Notes under the pieces: generated by a model
What the model saw: the letters and a program-made list of their open reading frames with translations, nothing else
Told to the model about the DNA's origin: nothing
The model's database searches: none
Assembly (NCBI GenBank): GCA_964543935.1
Contig: CAZJAK010000002.1
Coordinates: 1 to 64,000 of the forward strand
Direction: 5' to 3'
Source: JAAYDK01 sp964543935
GTDB lineage: Bacteria > Spirochaetota > Spirochaetia > Sphaerochaetales > Sphaerochaetaceae
Length of the DNA: 64,000 nucleotides
Part shown: piece by piece, positions 16,483 through 24,874 of the stretch
Layout of the letters: each line of letters opens with the position of its first letter
Position numbering within the stretch: the stretch's first letter is position 1
Translations under genes and position numbers: made by a program

Positions 16483-18777
16483 TTATCCGATATGCTTGCG
16501 CAATCCATCGCGCCAGATGTGTTCCAATTCAGCCAACGGCCATTCGGTGTGCTGGAGCGCGACGACCTTGCCCTGTGTTTGTCCAATGTGTGTGCAATAC
16601 AGGCCAGCCTTGCGGGCATCTTCGAGCATGGCCGGGACATGGTCCATGTCCACTTCAAGGCAGAAGCCGCAGGATTCAGAGAACAGCATGCGCTCGATGG
16701 GTAACGTGGTGGGGAATGTGCAGCGGCATCCGATGCCTGCCATGATGGCCATCTCGGACAACGCTGCCGCGACTCCTCCTTCGGAGATGTCGTGGCATGA
16801 ACGGATGAGCCGGTGCGCAGTCCATGTTTCCATGAGGCTTCCCATGCGCTTGACAGTTGGCAAATCTGGTCTCGGAAGCTGGTTGCCGAGTTTGCCATGA
16901 AGACGGTAGTAGATGCTGCCACCACAGGCATCGAAGCGTTCACCGAGCATCAAGATAGCCGAGCCCGGTTGTTGGAAAGCCGATTGAAGCGCCAAGCGGC
17001 TGTCGTTGATCTTGCCGAGCATGGCGACCATCGGACTGGGGGGAATCGAGCCATGCTCAGACTCGTTGTACAGCGATACGTTGCCGGCTATCACAGGAAT
17101 GTCCAGTGCCCGACAGGCATCGGCGATGCCGCGGCACCCTTCGGCGAATTGCCGCATCTGTTCAGGTTTTTCGGGATTCCCGTAGCACAGGCAATCGGAA
17201 AGGGCGATCGGGATGCATCCGGTTGCGCGTGTGTTGCAATAGGACTCGACTACGGCATTCAGCGCACCTTGGTAAGCATCGATGGAATTCCAGCGTGGAT
17301 TCTGATCGGTTGTCAACGATATTCCCGTATCCCGGATCTCGGCAGGGAAGGACGGATCGTCGAATGGACGGATGACGCCTGAATCGGCGCGGCCCGCTTC
17401 GATTTGTGTCCACCCTTGCACTTGCTTGTCATAACGATTGTAAATGCAGCTTTTATCGGCGACATTCGGATCGGCGAGGATGGCCGGCAACAGACGGGCG
17501 ATGTCGGCCTTTGTGGACAAGACGGGTTCCTCTTGGAGTGCTGGGGGATCTCCGACCGGCCGATGGTAGGCAAAGCCATGGCACACGGCTGCAGCGGGCG
17601 CATCGACAATGGTTTGGCCGGATGAAGTCACCACATAGCGCCCGTTGTCAACGATGGAGCCGATCACCCTGGCCTCGGCACCGGCAGATACTTCCGGCAA
17701 GGCCCAACTGTGGTTGTAATGGGAAAGGATCAAGCCAGTCAGCCTGGGAGGTGAGACCCACATGTAGCGTTCCTGGGTCTCTGCGCACAGAATCACATGG
17801 GGAGGAATCGCAGCATCGGCGACATGGACCGCGTCGATAGCGACATGGGCACCGTAACCACCGCTTTCGGCCAATTCGACACTGGCGCAGGCGATCCCGC
17901 CGGCTCCGAGGTCCTTGAATGCGACATTGCCGGTCTCTCCCCGTTCCTTAAGAATCTGAAACAATGCTGCCGATGATTTGATCAAATGCCTTCCAAGGAA
18001 TGCATTGGGTTCCTGCACGGCTCCTTTGTCGGCTTGGCGGCGTTGTTGCTCAAGTTGGAAGCTGGCAAAACTTGCTCCACCAAAACCACTGGTATCGGTG
18101 GCTTTTCCGACTAAAATCAGATCGTAGCCAGACGCATTTTTCGGAGCGTATGAGTGGATGATGGCATCCTCTGCGACCGTTCCTAGGGTCACCACCGTCA
18201 CCAGACAGTTGCCTTCATAGCCTTCATGGAACTGCACACCGCCGGCGATGTTCGGTACTCCAATGGGATTCCCGTACCCGGCGATGCCCGCCACCACCTC
18301 ATGCAATAACCAGACGTTATGGGGATTGGACAGCTCGCCGAAGCGCAAATCATCCGCCAAAGCGACCACATTGGCTCCCATGCAACACACATCGCGCACA
18401 TTGCCGCCGATTCCGGTCGCCGCCCCTTCGTACGGGACGACCTGGCTGGGATGGTTGTGCGACTCGTGGCTCAAGACGATGGCATAACCCTTGCCCTGCT
18501 TGTCCCGGGCGACTCGGATGATTCCGGCATCCTCCTTGGCTCCGATGATCACGTCGGGACCTTCGGTTGGAAATTGTTTCAGGTAGGTCCGGCTGCTTTT
18601 ATAGGAACAATGCTCCGAGCCCTCGATGCCGAACAAAACCAGTTCGGCCACGGTCGGAGCCCTTTGAAGCATAGCGTGCAACTGACGGGCTTCTTGGACG
18701 GTCAATCCGCAGCGGATGGCTTGCAAGGCCTCACGGATGGCTTGGTCGGACATGGTCGAAAAGTCGAAGGTCTGCAT
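16483..18777 (-). CDS. purL: FGAM synthase subunit PurL (small type)
   Basis: A 764-residue catalytic subunit converting FGAR to FGAM with ammonia from PurQ. Motifs include SEHCSYKSSR, ESHNHPSQVVPYEGAATGIGGNVRD and GAGGIACASVELAE. The length is that of small PurL, which works with PurQ and PurS, not the 1300-residue single-chain enzyme. ATG 18777 follows AAGGAGCTTCCG; an in-frame start 30 bases upstream lacks support. It is the first gene of the pur operon, with a 134-base untranslated leader from the predicted start. Confidence 0.94.
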   Translation of the reverse strand: MQTFDFSTMSDQAIREALQAIRCGLTVQEARQLHAMLQRAPTVAELVLFGIEGSEHCSYKSSRTYLKQFPTEGPDVIIGAKEDAGIIRVARDKQGKGYAIVLSHESHNHPSQVVPYEGAATGIGGNVRDVCCMGANVVALADDLRFGELSNPHNVWLLHEVVAGIAGYGNPIGVPNIAGGVQFHEGYEGNCLVTVVTLGTVAEDAIIHSYAPKNASGYDLILVGKATDTSGFGGASFASFQLEQQRRQADKGAVQEPNAFLGRHLIKSSAALFQILKERGETGNVAFKDLGAGGIACASVELAESGGYGAHVAIDAVHVADAAIPPHVILCAETQERYMWVSPPRLTGLILSHYNHSWALPEVSAGAEARVIGSIVDNGRYVVTSSGQTIVDAPAAAVCHGFAYHRPVGDPPALQEEPVLSTKADIARLLPAILADPNVADKSCIYNRYDKQVQGWTQIEAGRADSGVIRPFDDPSFPAEIRDTGISLTTDQNPRWNSIDAYQGALNAVVESYCNTRATGCIPIALSDCLCYGNPEKPEQMRQFAEGCRGIADACRALDIPVIAGNVSLYNESEHGSIPPSPMVAMLGKINDSRLALQSAFQQPGSAILMLGERFDACGGSIYYRLHGKLGNQLPRPDLPTVKRMGSLMETWTAHRLIRSCHDISEGGVAAALSEMAIMAGIGCRCTFPTTLPIERMLFSESCGFCLEVDMDHVPAMLEDARKAGLYCTHIGQTQGKVVALQHTEWPLAELEHIWRDGLRKHIG

Positions 18778-18918
18778 CGGAAGCTCCTTGCGGTGGTTCA
18801 AGCGCACATCTTAGCGACCGACTCGACATGCGGCCGGTCTCTGTGGATGTTTTTCCGTGGTTCGCTTGTCGTTGCCGGTTTGCTGCAAAGTGAATACCTC
18901 TGTTGCTATTGATGGCCA

Positions 18919-18947
18919 TTTATACGGTATTTTGTAAAATTATGCAA
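18919..18947 (-). promoter_or_regulatory. Candidate promoter of pur operon
   Basis: On the minus strand TTGCAT (18942-18947), a 17-base spacer and TATAAA (18919-18924) form a good sigma-70 promoter. The -35 hexamer lies inside an 11-base element that recurs upstream. The predicted start, near 18912, leaves a leader of about 134 bases before purL, in which I see no recognised riboswitch. The 334-base gap 18778-19111 otherwise holds only the repeats and terminator listed separately. Confidence 0.55.
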
Positions 18948-19025
18948 CAATAAGGGCGTGTGAAGTGTAGATATTCATCAAAATGCAACAAAATATGCAA
19001 CAATATACAGGATGTATTGTTGCAT
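18942..19025. promoter_or_regulatory. Repeated ATGCAACAATA elements upstream of purL
   Basis: ATGCAACAATA occurs exactly at 18942-18952 and 18995-19005, and inverted (TATTGTTGCAT) at 19015-19025. A partial copy, ATGCAACAAAA, starts at 18983. The last two exact copies form a perfect 11-bp inverted repeat with a 9-base spacer. The first copy covers the -35 box of the purL promoter. This arrangement suggests a repressor or activator of the pur operon. It does not match the Bacillus PurBox or the enterobacterial PurR site as I know them. Confidence 0.55.
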
Positions 19026-19061
19026 GGAATTTGATTGCACCATTGAAAATGGAGAATAAGA

Positions 19062-19090
19062 CAGGCCACCGGTTTATCGACGGTGGCCTG
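19062..19090 (-). terminator. Rho-independent terminator after hcp
   Basis: Perfect 10-bp arms CAGGCCACCG (19062-19071) and CGGTGGCCTG (19081-19090) enclose a 9-base loop. On the minus strand the stem is followed by TCTTATTCT. The hairpin lies 22 bases beyond the hcp stop codon. Confidence 0.7.
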
Positions 19091-19111
19091 CTGATTCTGA
19101 ATCGACGTCGC

Positions 19112-20674
19112 TTACTTGACGAATTTAGCCAAATCCTGTTCGGCGCTGGCTGAAATCGGGGTGAGTTGGAAGGTGTCGACGAGTATTTTGAGCACGGCCG
19201 GGGAGACGAATGCCGGCAATGTCGGGCCAAGGTGGATGTTCTTGATGCCCAAATGCAACAGGCTGAGCAGCACACAGACCGCCTTCTGTTCATACCACGA
19301 CAGGATGAGGGTGAGCGGCAGGTCGTTCACTTGGCAGTCGAAAGCCTTGGCAAGGGCCAGGGCTACTTGGATCGCCCCGAACGAATCGTTGCATTGCCCC
19401 ATGTCGAGCAAGCGCGGAATGCCGTCGATGGATCCCAAGCTGAGGTCGTTGAAACGGAATTTCCCGCAAGCCACTGTCAGGATGACCGTGTCTTGGGGAG
19501 CTTTCTCGACAAAGTCGGTGTAGTAGTTGCGACCCGGTTTGGCGCCATCGCAGCCACCGACAAGGAAGAAGTGCTTGATCTTTCCAGCTTTGACGGCTTC
19601 GACCACCTTGGGAGCCACCGACAAGACCGTTTTACGGCCGAATCCGGTCGTCACGACCGTTCCACCATTGATGCCGGCCATCCGCTTGTCTTGGTCGTAC
19701 CCACCCAACTCGAGGGCACGCTTGATCACCGGCGTGAAATCCTTGTCCTCGCCGATGTGGACCAATTCGGGATAGGAGACGACCTCGGTGGTGAAGATGC
19801 GGTCCTTGTAATTGTCTTTGGGAGGCATCAAGCAATTGGTGGTGAACAAGACCGGCCCGGCGATGTCGATGAATTCCTTTTGTTGGTTCTGCCAAGCCGT
19901 GCCAAAGTTCCCCTTAAGGTGCTTGAAAGCCTTGAGTTTGGGATAACCGTGGGCCGGCAACATCTCGCCATGGGTGTAGATGGAGATGCCCTTGCCCTCG
20001 GTTTGTTGCAACAGCTTGTATAAATCGAGCAAGTCATGGCCGCTGACTACGATGAACGGGCCCTTCTCGATGGCGAGGGGGACCTCGACCGGGACGGGGT
20101 CGCCATAAGTCGAGGTATTGGCCTTGTCGAGCATCTCCATGCAGGTGAGGTTCACCTGACCGGTTTTCAGCACCATGGGGAGCAATGCGTCGGTGCCGAG
20201 AGTACTGCCGATGGCTGCCAACGCTTCAAAGAAAAAATCATTCACTGTGTCGTTCTTGAATCCCAACACCCACGCGTGGTAGGCGTACGCGGCCATGCCG
20301 CGCAGTCCCAACAGGATGAGCGACTTGAGGGAACGGACATCCTCTTGGTCCCGCCACAGGTCGTTCATGGTATAAGGTGCTTCATGACTGCCGTACAAGG
20401 CTTGCTCAGCGGTGATGCGGGCCTCCAGGACGGCGAGGGTTTCATTATTGAAGTTCACGTTGGTGATGCCCGAGAACAATCCCTCGAGCACGATGAAATC
20501 GGTCGACGTTTTGCGGGCCTTGCCCTTGACCGCCTTGGCCAAAGCCACCAGGCTTCCGGTCATGTCGTCCATCAAGTTGGATGTGTCGGCTTGCTTGCCG
20601 CACACCCCGCGCGATCCGGTGCAGGCTTTCCCGCCCGCAGTCTGTTCACATTGGAAACAGAACATGTTGTTCAT
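19112..20674 (-). CDS. hcp: Hybrid cluster protein (hydroxylamine / NO reductase)
   Basis: A 520-residue Fe-S protein linked to nitrosative stress defence; the family reduces hydroxylamine in vitro and nitric oxide in vivo. The N-terminal cysteines are spaced Cx2Cx8Cx6C (CFQCEQTAGGKACTGSRGVC). The last gap is one residue longer than the Cx5C of the Desulfovibrio protein. Hybrid-cluster ligand regions GHDLLDLYK, NCLMPP and GGCDGAKPGRNYYT are present. ATG 20674 has AAGGAG upstream; a TTG two codons earlier is in frame. It is probably the last gene of the oxidase-ferredoxin-cupin-hcp operon, 63 bases after the cupin gene. Confidence 0.93.
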   Translation of the reverse strand: MNNMFCFQCEQTAGGKACTGSRGVCGKQADTSNLMDDMTGSLVALAKAVKGKARKTSTDFIVLEGLFSGITNVNFNNETLAVLEARITAEQALYGSHEAPYTMNDLWRDQEDVRSLKSLILLGLRGMAAYAYHAWVLGFKNDTVNDFFFEALAAIGSTLGTDALLPMVLKTGQVNLTCMEMLDKANTSTYGDPVPVEVPLAIEKGPFIVVSGHDLLDLYKLLQQTEGKGISIYTHGEMLPAHGYPKLKAFKHLKGNFGTAWQNQQKEFIDIAGPVLFTTNCLMPPKDNYKDRIFTTEVVSYPELVHIGEDKDFTPVIKRALELGGYDQDKRMAGINGGTVVTTGFGRKTVLSVAPKVVEAVKAGKIKHFFLVGGCDGAKPGRNYYTDFVEKAPQDTVILTVACGKFRFNDLSLGSIDGIPRLLDMGQCNDSFGAIQVALALAKAFDCQVNDLPLTLILSWYEQKAVCVLLSLLHLGIKNIHLGPTLPAFVSPAVLKILVDTFQLTPISASAEQDLAKFVK

Positions 20675-20737
20675 TCGCAATCTCCTTGCTTTTTGGTAGT
20701 GTCATGAGTGAATCATGTATTGAATTGTAATTGGCAA

Positions 20738-21058
20738 TCAGCAGCCGGTGGTCGCTTCCTGTGGTTTGACTACGAACAAGCGCATGGTTTGTGCCCCATG
20801 GTTCGCAATCGCCATCATGCTTTTCGCTGCGATGGCCACGATTGTGCCCGCTTGGTACTCACATGGAGCCTCGTCGTCGATCTTCAACGTCAGCGTGCCG
20901 TCGGTCACGATCATATAGGCGCGGTTCTCGGTCCGATGCGGTGTGATCGCTTGGCCGGCGGGCAGGACCAGCCTGTTGATGGCCAAAGCGGGATCGTGAA
21001 CCAGCTTTTGGACAGCCAGTTCGTCTCCATTGGTAAAATCATAGGTGTGTGGCATCAT
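20738..21058 (-). CDS. Small cupin-domain protein
   Basis: A 106-residue single-domain cupin. The core ITPHRTENRAYMIVTDGTLTLKIDDE followed by YQAGTIVAIAAKSMMAIAN has the G-rich turns of the double-stranded beta-helix. Only one clear metal-type His (PHRTE) is seen in motif 1, so metal binding is uncertain. Start ATG 21058 overlaps the ferredoxin stop as ATGA and follows GAGGAGG; the second Met is an alternative start. Cupins of this size are often encoded beside hcp and may act as sensors or small-molecule binders; no specific role can be assigned. Confidence 0.75.
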   Translation of the reverse strand: MMPHTYDFTNGDELAVQKLVHDPALAINRLVLPAGQAITPHRTENRAYMIVTDGTLTLKIDDEAPCEYQAGTIVAIAAKSMMAIANHGAQTMRLFVVKPQEATTGC

Positions 21059-21804
21059 TCCTCCTCAATATTGAGCAATCTGCCGTCCGAAGCTATGACA
21101 GCGACTTGCATGGGAATCGGTTTTTTGCTGGCGCGAATCGCTTTGGCCACGGCATGGGACAAGCCGCCGCAACAGGGCACGTCCATCCTGGCCACCAGTA
21201 CCGAGCGGATGTCGTGCTGAGAAAAGATGGCGGCGAGTTTTCGGCTGTAGTCGGCATCGTCAAGTTTCGGACAACCGATCAGCGTGATCCTGGAACGCAT
21301 GAACTGGTCGTGGAAGTCCCCGTGGGCATAGGCGCAACAATCGGCGGCAACCAGCACATGGGCGTGATCCAGGTAGGGGGCGTTCTCAGGAACCAACTGG
21401 ATTTGAACCGGGAACTGGCGTAGTTGGGAACGGTTCTTGGTCTGCTGAGGCAAATCGACCGACGTCGAGGAGCCCTCGGGATGCTTGGTGCTGGCCGACG
21501 GACAACCGCCACCGCCGACCGTGCAGGCCAGCTTGGCTTCCTGCATGGCCTTGAGCAGCTGTTCCTTGGCCGACAAGTTGGCGCTCACTGCCAACGGGTC
21601 GTAAGCTACCGCTTCGCGTTTCTCAAACGTGATGGCACCAGTGGGGCAAGCCGGCAGGCAGTCCCCCAATCCATCGCAATAGTCGTCGCGAAGCAATCTG
21701 GCTTTGCCGTCGACCATGGCGATGGCCCCTTCATGGCAGGCTGCGGCGCACAAGCCGCATCCGTTGCAGGCCTCTGCATCTATGGTGATGATCGTTCTGA
21801 TCAT
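21055..21804 (-). CDS. 4Fe-4S ferredoxin family protein
   Basis: A 249-residue electron-transfer protein. The N terminus carries two cluster motifs, CNGCGLCAAACHEGA and CDGLGDCLPACPTGA. The C-terminal domain has the family segment with QFPVQIQLVPENAPY, AADCCAYAHGDFH and LIGCPKLDD, plus a CCGG near the end, typical of this ferredoxin family found next to hcp. It may supply electrons to Hcp. ATG 21804 overlaps the upstream oxidase stop (ATGA); the frame continues upstream without homology. Confidence 0.85.
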   Translation of the reverse strand: MIRTIITIDAEACNGCGLCAAACHEGAIAMVDGKARLLRDDYCDGLGDCLPACPTGAITFEKREAVAYDPLAVSANLSAKEQLLKAMQEAKLACTVGGGGCPSASTKHPEGSSTSVDLPQQTKNRSQLRQFPVQIQLVPENAPYLDHAHVLVAADCCAYAHGDFHDQFMRSRITLIGCPKLDDADYSRKLAAIFSQHDIRSVLVARMDVPCCGGLSHAVAKAIRASKKPIPMQVAVIASDGRLLNIEEE

Positions 21805-22277
21805 TGTGTAGCGGACTCCTTCTTCTTGGTTCTGGCTTTGGCTGTGAACGTGTCGACATCCACCCGCACCACGGTGGTGCGGTTCCAATAACTGTCGATA
21901 TAGGCTGGTGCCTGGCGCAGGTTTCCCGCGGCAAATTTTTGCGCAATCAACATCAATGCATGCCGTTTCTCATGGTCGTCACTGACAATCGAGGCCGTCC
22001 CGTTGGCGATGGCGGACTCGTAATCGGTGGAAAAGTGCTCCCCGTCGAGATCGGTGCGCCCCACGCAGACGAGCGAGACGCGCCCGTCGGCTTCGATGCA
22101 ATCCAACTTGGTCCCTTCTGTGGCTCCATGGAAGTAGACGACATCTGCTTCGAGCACATGCGACACCGGTACGGCATACGGTCCGTCGGGGCCGTTCATG
22201 GCCAGCACAGCCCATTCGCTTCGTGATATCAGGTTTCGGGCGAATTGTTCGTCCCGTTGTCGGTCTGTTCTCCTCAT
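21801..22277 (-). CDS. Pyridoxamine 5'-phosphate oxidase-like (NimA-type) flavoprotein
   Basis: A 158-residue split-barrel flavin-binding protein: MRRTDRQ, then EWAVLAMNGPDGPYAVPVSHV, YFHGATEGTKLDCI, and the FSTDYESAIANGTA segment typical of the NimA/Pyridox_ox_2 family. Such proteins bind FMN or haem and are linked to nitro-compound or redox detoxification. ATG 22277 is chosen for its position after GAGG and 12 bases from the predicted transcription start. It heads the operon leading to hcp. Confidence 0.82.
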   Translation of the reverse strand: MRRTDRQRDEQFARNLISRSEWAVLAMNGPDGPYAVPVSHVLEADVVYFHGATEGTKLDCIEADGRVSLVCVGRTDLDGEHFSTDYESAIANGTASIVSDDHEKRHALMLIAQKFAAGNLRQAPAYIDSYWNRTTVVRVDVDTFTAKARTKKKESATQ

Positions 22278-22295
22278 GGTCGTGTCCTCGCTACC

Positions 22296-22337
22296 ACTGT
22301 ACCAAAATTGGTCATTCAACTCTGTTGCAAATGCAAC
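22296..22337 (-). promoter_or_regulatory. Candidate activator-dependent promoter of hcp operon
   Basis: On the minus strand the -10 TACAGT (22296-22301) has no good -35 hexamer. Instead the palindrome GTTGCA-TT-TGCAAC (22324-22337) is centred exactly 41.5 bases upstream of the predicted start, the class II position for Crp/Fnr-family activators. The 5-4-5 layout GTTGC-N4-GCAAC resembles Fnr-type sites. An HcpR-like regulator is a plausible but unproven ligand. Confidence 0.5.
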
Positions 22338-22479
22338 CAAATAGATGGTACTCTTTTTCTGCTGGCAATGCCTAGCCTGCAGGAGAGTATCCTAAGCTGA
22401 ATTTTCACATCAGGCCAGTCCTTGAACTGCATGTGGATAAACATCTTGCATCGTTGCCTGCAGTTTTTGGAATGGAAGT

Positions 22480-22516
22480 GCATAAAAATTTCTAATATTT
22501 TGCATAATTATGCATT
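22480..22516 (+). promoter_or_regulatory. Candidate ARG boxes upstream of argC
   Basis: A perfect 14-base palindrome TGCATAATTATGCA (22502-22515) resembles the ArgR consensus TGAATWWWWATTCA. A weaker copy, TGCATAAAAATTTC, lies at 22480-22493. Start-to-start spacing is 22 bases, close to the two-helical-turn spacing of paired ARG boxes. The site sits 60-100 bases before argC, so arginine repression of argCJBD is likely. The rest of 22278-22576 shows no gene. Confidence 0.55.
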
Positions 22517-22576
22517 AAAGGACTGTACACCCATGCCATTTTGCATGTATATACGAATATCACAGGAGGATTCAGG

Positions 22577-23635
22577 ATGCTAGATGTCGCGATAGCCGGT
22601 GCGACCGGATATGCCGGAGCCGAACTGGTACGCTTGTTGGCGGGACATCCGCAGGTGGGCACCATCATTGCGGCTTCCCATTCCCATGTCGGCAAGCGGT
22701 TTTCAGCGCAGTTCCCCAACCTGCGGATGCTGTATGGGTCCGAGTGCGTCGAATCGGATGTGGCCGCGTTGGCCAGCCAGTGCGACGTGTTGTTCTTGGC
22801 GCTCCCCCATGGCATCGCAACCAAAAGTGTGACCCCGGAAGTCCTCAAGCAATGCGTGGTCATCGACCTGAGCGCCGATTTCCGCTTGCGCGATCCGGCT
22901 GTGTACGAACAGTGGTACAAATGCTCCCATGAAGGGCGCGCGATGCAGCCACAAGCCGTCTATGGCCTGTGCGAGTTGTACAGGTCCACCATCGCAAAAA
23001 GCCGCCTGATTGCCAATCCGGGCTGTTACACCACCTGTTCGATCCTGACCATGGCACCCTTGCTGCGCGATCGACTGGTGAAGGCAGACTCCATCATCAT
23101 CGACGCCAAGTCGGGTGTCTCGGGAGCCGGACGTTCCGAAAAACTCGATTCGTTGTACTGCGAGTGCGATGAGTCGATAAAACCGTATGGTGTGACCAAT
23201 CACCGCCACACTCCCGAAATCGAGCAGGAGTTGGCGTTGGCTGCCTCGGGAGGCACATGTAGCACGGATGTGGTGATCCAGTTCACCCCGCACTTGGTGC
23301 CGATGAATCGCGGCATCCTGGCTACCTGCTATGCCAAGCTTGAAGAGGGCGTCGATGGGAACGATATCGCCGATTCATACCGCAAAGCCTATGGCGGTGA
23401 ACGGTTCGTCAGGTTGCTTGGTGAAGGTGTGATGCCTGAAACCCGCTGGGTGAAGGCTTCGAATTATTGCGACATAGGGTACACGGTCGATGCGAGGACC
23501 CGTCGGGTCATCGCGTGCGGTGCGTTGGACAATCTGGTCAAAGGGGCCGCGGGGCAAGCTGTTCAAAACATGAACATCTGCTGTGGTTTCGACGAGGGGA
23601 TGGCGCTCGGTGCATTGCCGGCTTTCCCCCTGTGA
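22577..23635 (+). CDS. argC: N-acetyl-gamma-glutamyl-phosphate reductase
   Basis: A 352-residue NADPH enzyme, third step of ornithine synthesis. It shows the GATGYAGAELVRLL cofactor motif and ANPGCYTT with the catalytic cysteine. HLVPMNRGIL and the C-terminal GNLVKGAAGQAVQNMN-like segment (here DNLVKGAAGQAVQ) are also typical. ATG 22577 follows AGGAGG by 7 bases; an in-frame ATG at 22541 lacks a ribosome site. It is the first gene of argCJBD. Confidence 0.94.
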   Translation: MLDVAIAGATGYAGAELVRLLAGHPQVGTIIAASHSHVGKRFSAQFPNLRMLYGSECVESDVAALASQCDVLFLALPHGIATKSVTPEVLKQCVVIDLSADFRLRDPAVYEQWYKCSHEGRAMQPQAVYGLCELYRSTIAKSRLIANPGCYTTCSILTMAPLLRDRLVKADSIIIDAKSGVSGAGRSEKLDSLYCECDESIKPYGVTNHRHTPEIEQELALAASGGTCSTDVVIQFTPHLVPMNRGILATCYAKLEEGVDGNDIADSYRKAYGGERFVRLLGEGVMPETRWVKASNYCDIGYTVDARTRRVIACGALDNLVKGAAGQAVQNMNICCGFDEGMALGALPAFPL

Positions 23636-23648
23636 GGTTCAAAAGGCG

Positions 23649-24872
23649 ATGATGAGATGGATTGAAGGCGGCGTGACTGCGCCGCAAGGTTTCAGCGCCG
23701 CTGGTTTGGCGGTCGGCATCAAGAAAAAGAAGCGGGACATGGCGCTGGTCGTCAGCGCAGTCGACGCGGTTGTGGCCGGGGCGTTCACGACCAATGTGGT
23801 CAAAGCCGCCCCGGTGGTGTGGGACCAGCAGATCGTTGCCACTCGGGCGACGGTGCGGGCGATCGTGGTCAACAGTGGCAATGCCAATGCCTGTACCGGT
23901 CGCCAAGGAGAACTTGACGTACAATCGATGGCTGCGACCGCAGCCGAGTGTCTTGGGATACAGCCCAAAGAGGTGCTGGTGTGCTCGACCGGGGTGATCG
24001 GCCTTCCCTTGCCGATGGATAAGGTGAAAACCGGCATCCAGGCCTGTTGCAAAGAACTGGCCAGCGATGCCCAGGCCGCTGACAATGCCGCTTGGGCGAT
24101 CTGCACGACCGATACCTTCGTCAAGCAATGCGCGCTCGAACTGACCCTCGGGGGAAAAACGGTCCGCATTGGCGGGATGGCCAAGGGCTCGGGGATGATC
24201 CATCCAGACATGGCCACTATGCTCTCGTTCATCACCACCGACGCGGTTGTCGACGCCAAGCTGTTGCAGGCGTTGTTGGGGCAATCGGTCGCGCAAAGCT
24301 ACAACATGATCTCGGTTGATGGCGACACAAGCACCAACGACACGGTGCTGGCCTTGGCTAACGGATGCTCAGGATGCACCGCCATCACTGCCGGTACAGC
24401 AGAAGGGGCTCTGTTCGCCCAAGCCTTCACTGCCGTGCATGCCGAGTTGGCCAAAGCCATCGTCAAAGATGGGGAAGGGGCCGGCAAGTTCATCCAGGTG
24501 GAGGTCGAGGGGGCGCCTACTGAGCACGACGCCCGCCTGATGGCCCGTTCGGTCGTCTCGAGCAGTTTGGTGAAAGCGGCCTTCTTCGGTGCTGACGCCA
24601 ATTGGGGCCGCATGCTCTGCGCGATGGGCTACTCGAAGGCGTCGTTCGATCCCTCTCTCGTGACGATCAGCTATTCCAGTCCTGTTGGAAGCATTGTGGT
24701 GATGGACAAAGGGGCGCCGTTGGCGTTTGACGAAGCCAAGGCCAAGGCCATCCTGCAAGAAAAAGAGATTGTCGTGGTCGCCAAGGTCGGTTCAGGGCCT
24801 GGCAAGGCAGTCGCGTGGGGGTGCGACCTCACATACGACTATGTGCGCATCAACGGGGATTACAGGAGTTGA
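23649..24872 (+). CDS. argJ: Bifunctional ornithine acetyltransferase / N-acetylglutamate synthase
   Basis: A 407-residue enzyme recycling the acetyl group from N-acetylornithine to glutamate. The self-cleavage site lies in KGSGMIHPDMATML, where the Thr becomes the nucleophile of the beta chain. VNSGNANACTG and the terminal DLTYDYVRINGDYRS match the family. Its presence means the cyclic pathway, with no ArgE needed. ATG 23649 is 13 bases after argC; a Met follows at the next codon. Confidence 0.94.
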   Translation: MMRWIEGGVTAPQGFSAAGLAVGIKKKKRDMALVVSAVDAVVAGAFTTNVVKAAPVVWDQQIVATRATVRAIVVNSGNANACTGRQGELDVQSMAATAAECLGIQPKEVLVCSTGVIGLPLPMDKVKTGIQACCKELASDAQAADNAAWAICTTDTFVKQCALELTLGGKTVRIGGMAKGSGMIHPDMATMLSFITTDAVVDAKLLQALLGQSVAQSYNMISVDGDTSTNDTVLALANGCSGCTAITAGTAEGALFAQAFTAVHAELAKAIVKDGEGAGKFIQVEVEGAPTEHDARLMARSVVSSSLVKAAFFGADANWGRMLCAMGYSKASFDPSLVTISYSSPVGSIVVMDKGAPLAFDEAKAKAILQEKEIVVVAKVGSGPGKAVAWGCDLTYDYVRINGDYRS

Positions 24873-24874
24873 CC

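Noticed and set aside
18778..18918. Purine riboswitch in the purL leader
   Set aside because: The 134-base leader shows no conserved purine-riboswitch junction sequence that I can recognise.
22375..22464. Direct repeat GCCTGCAG at 22375-22382 and 22457-22464
   Set aside because: Only 8 bases, no symmetry with promoter elements and not placed at a useful spacing; likely chance.
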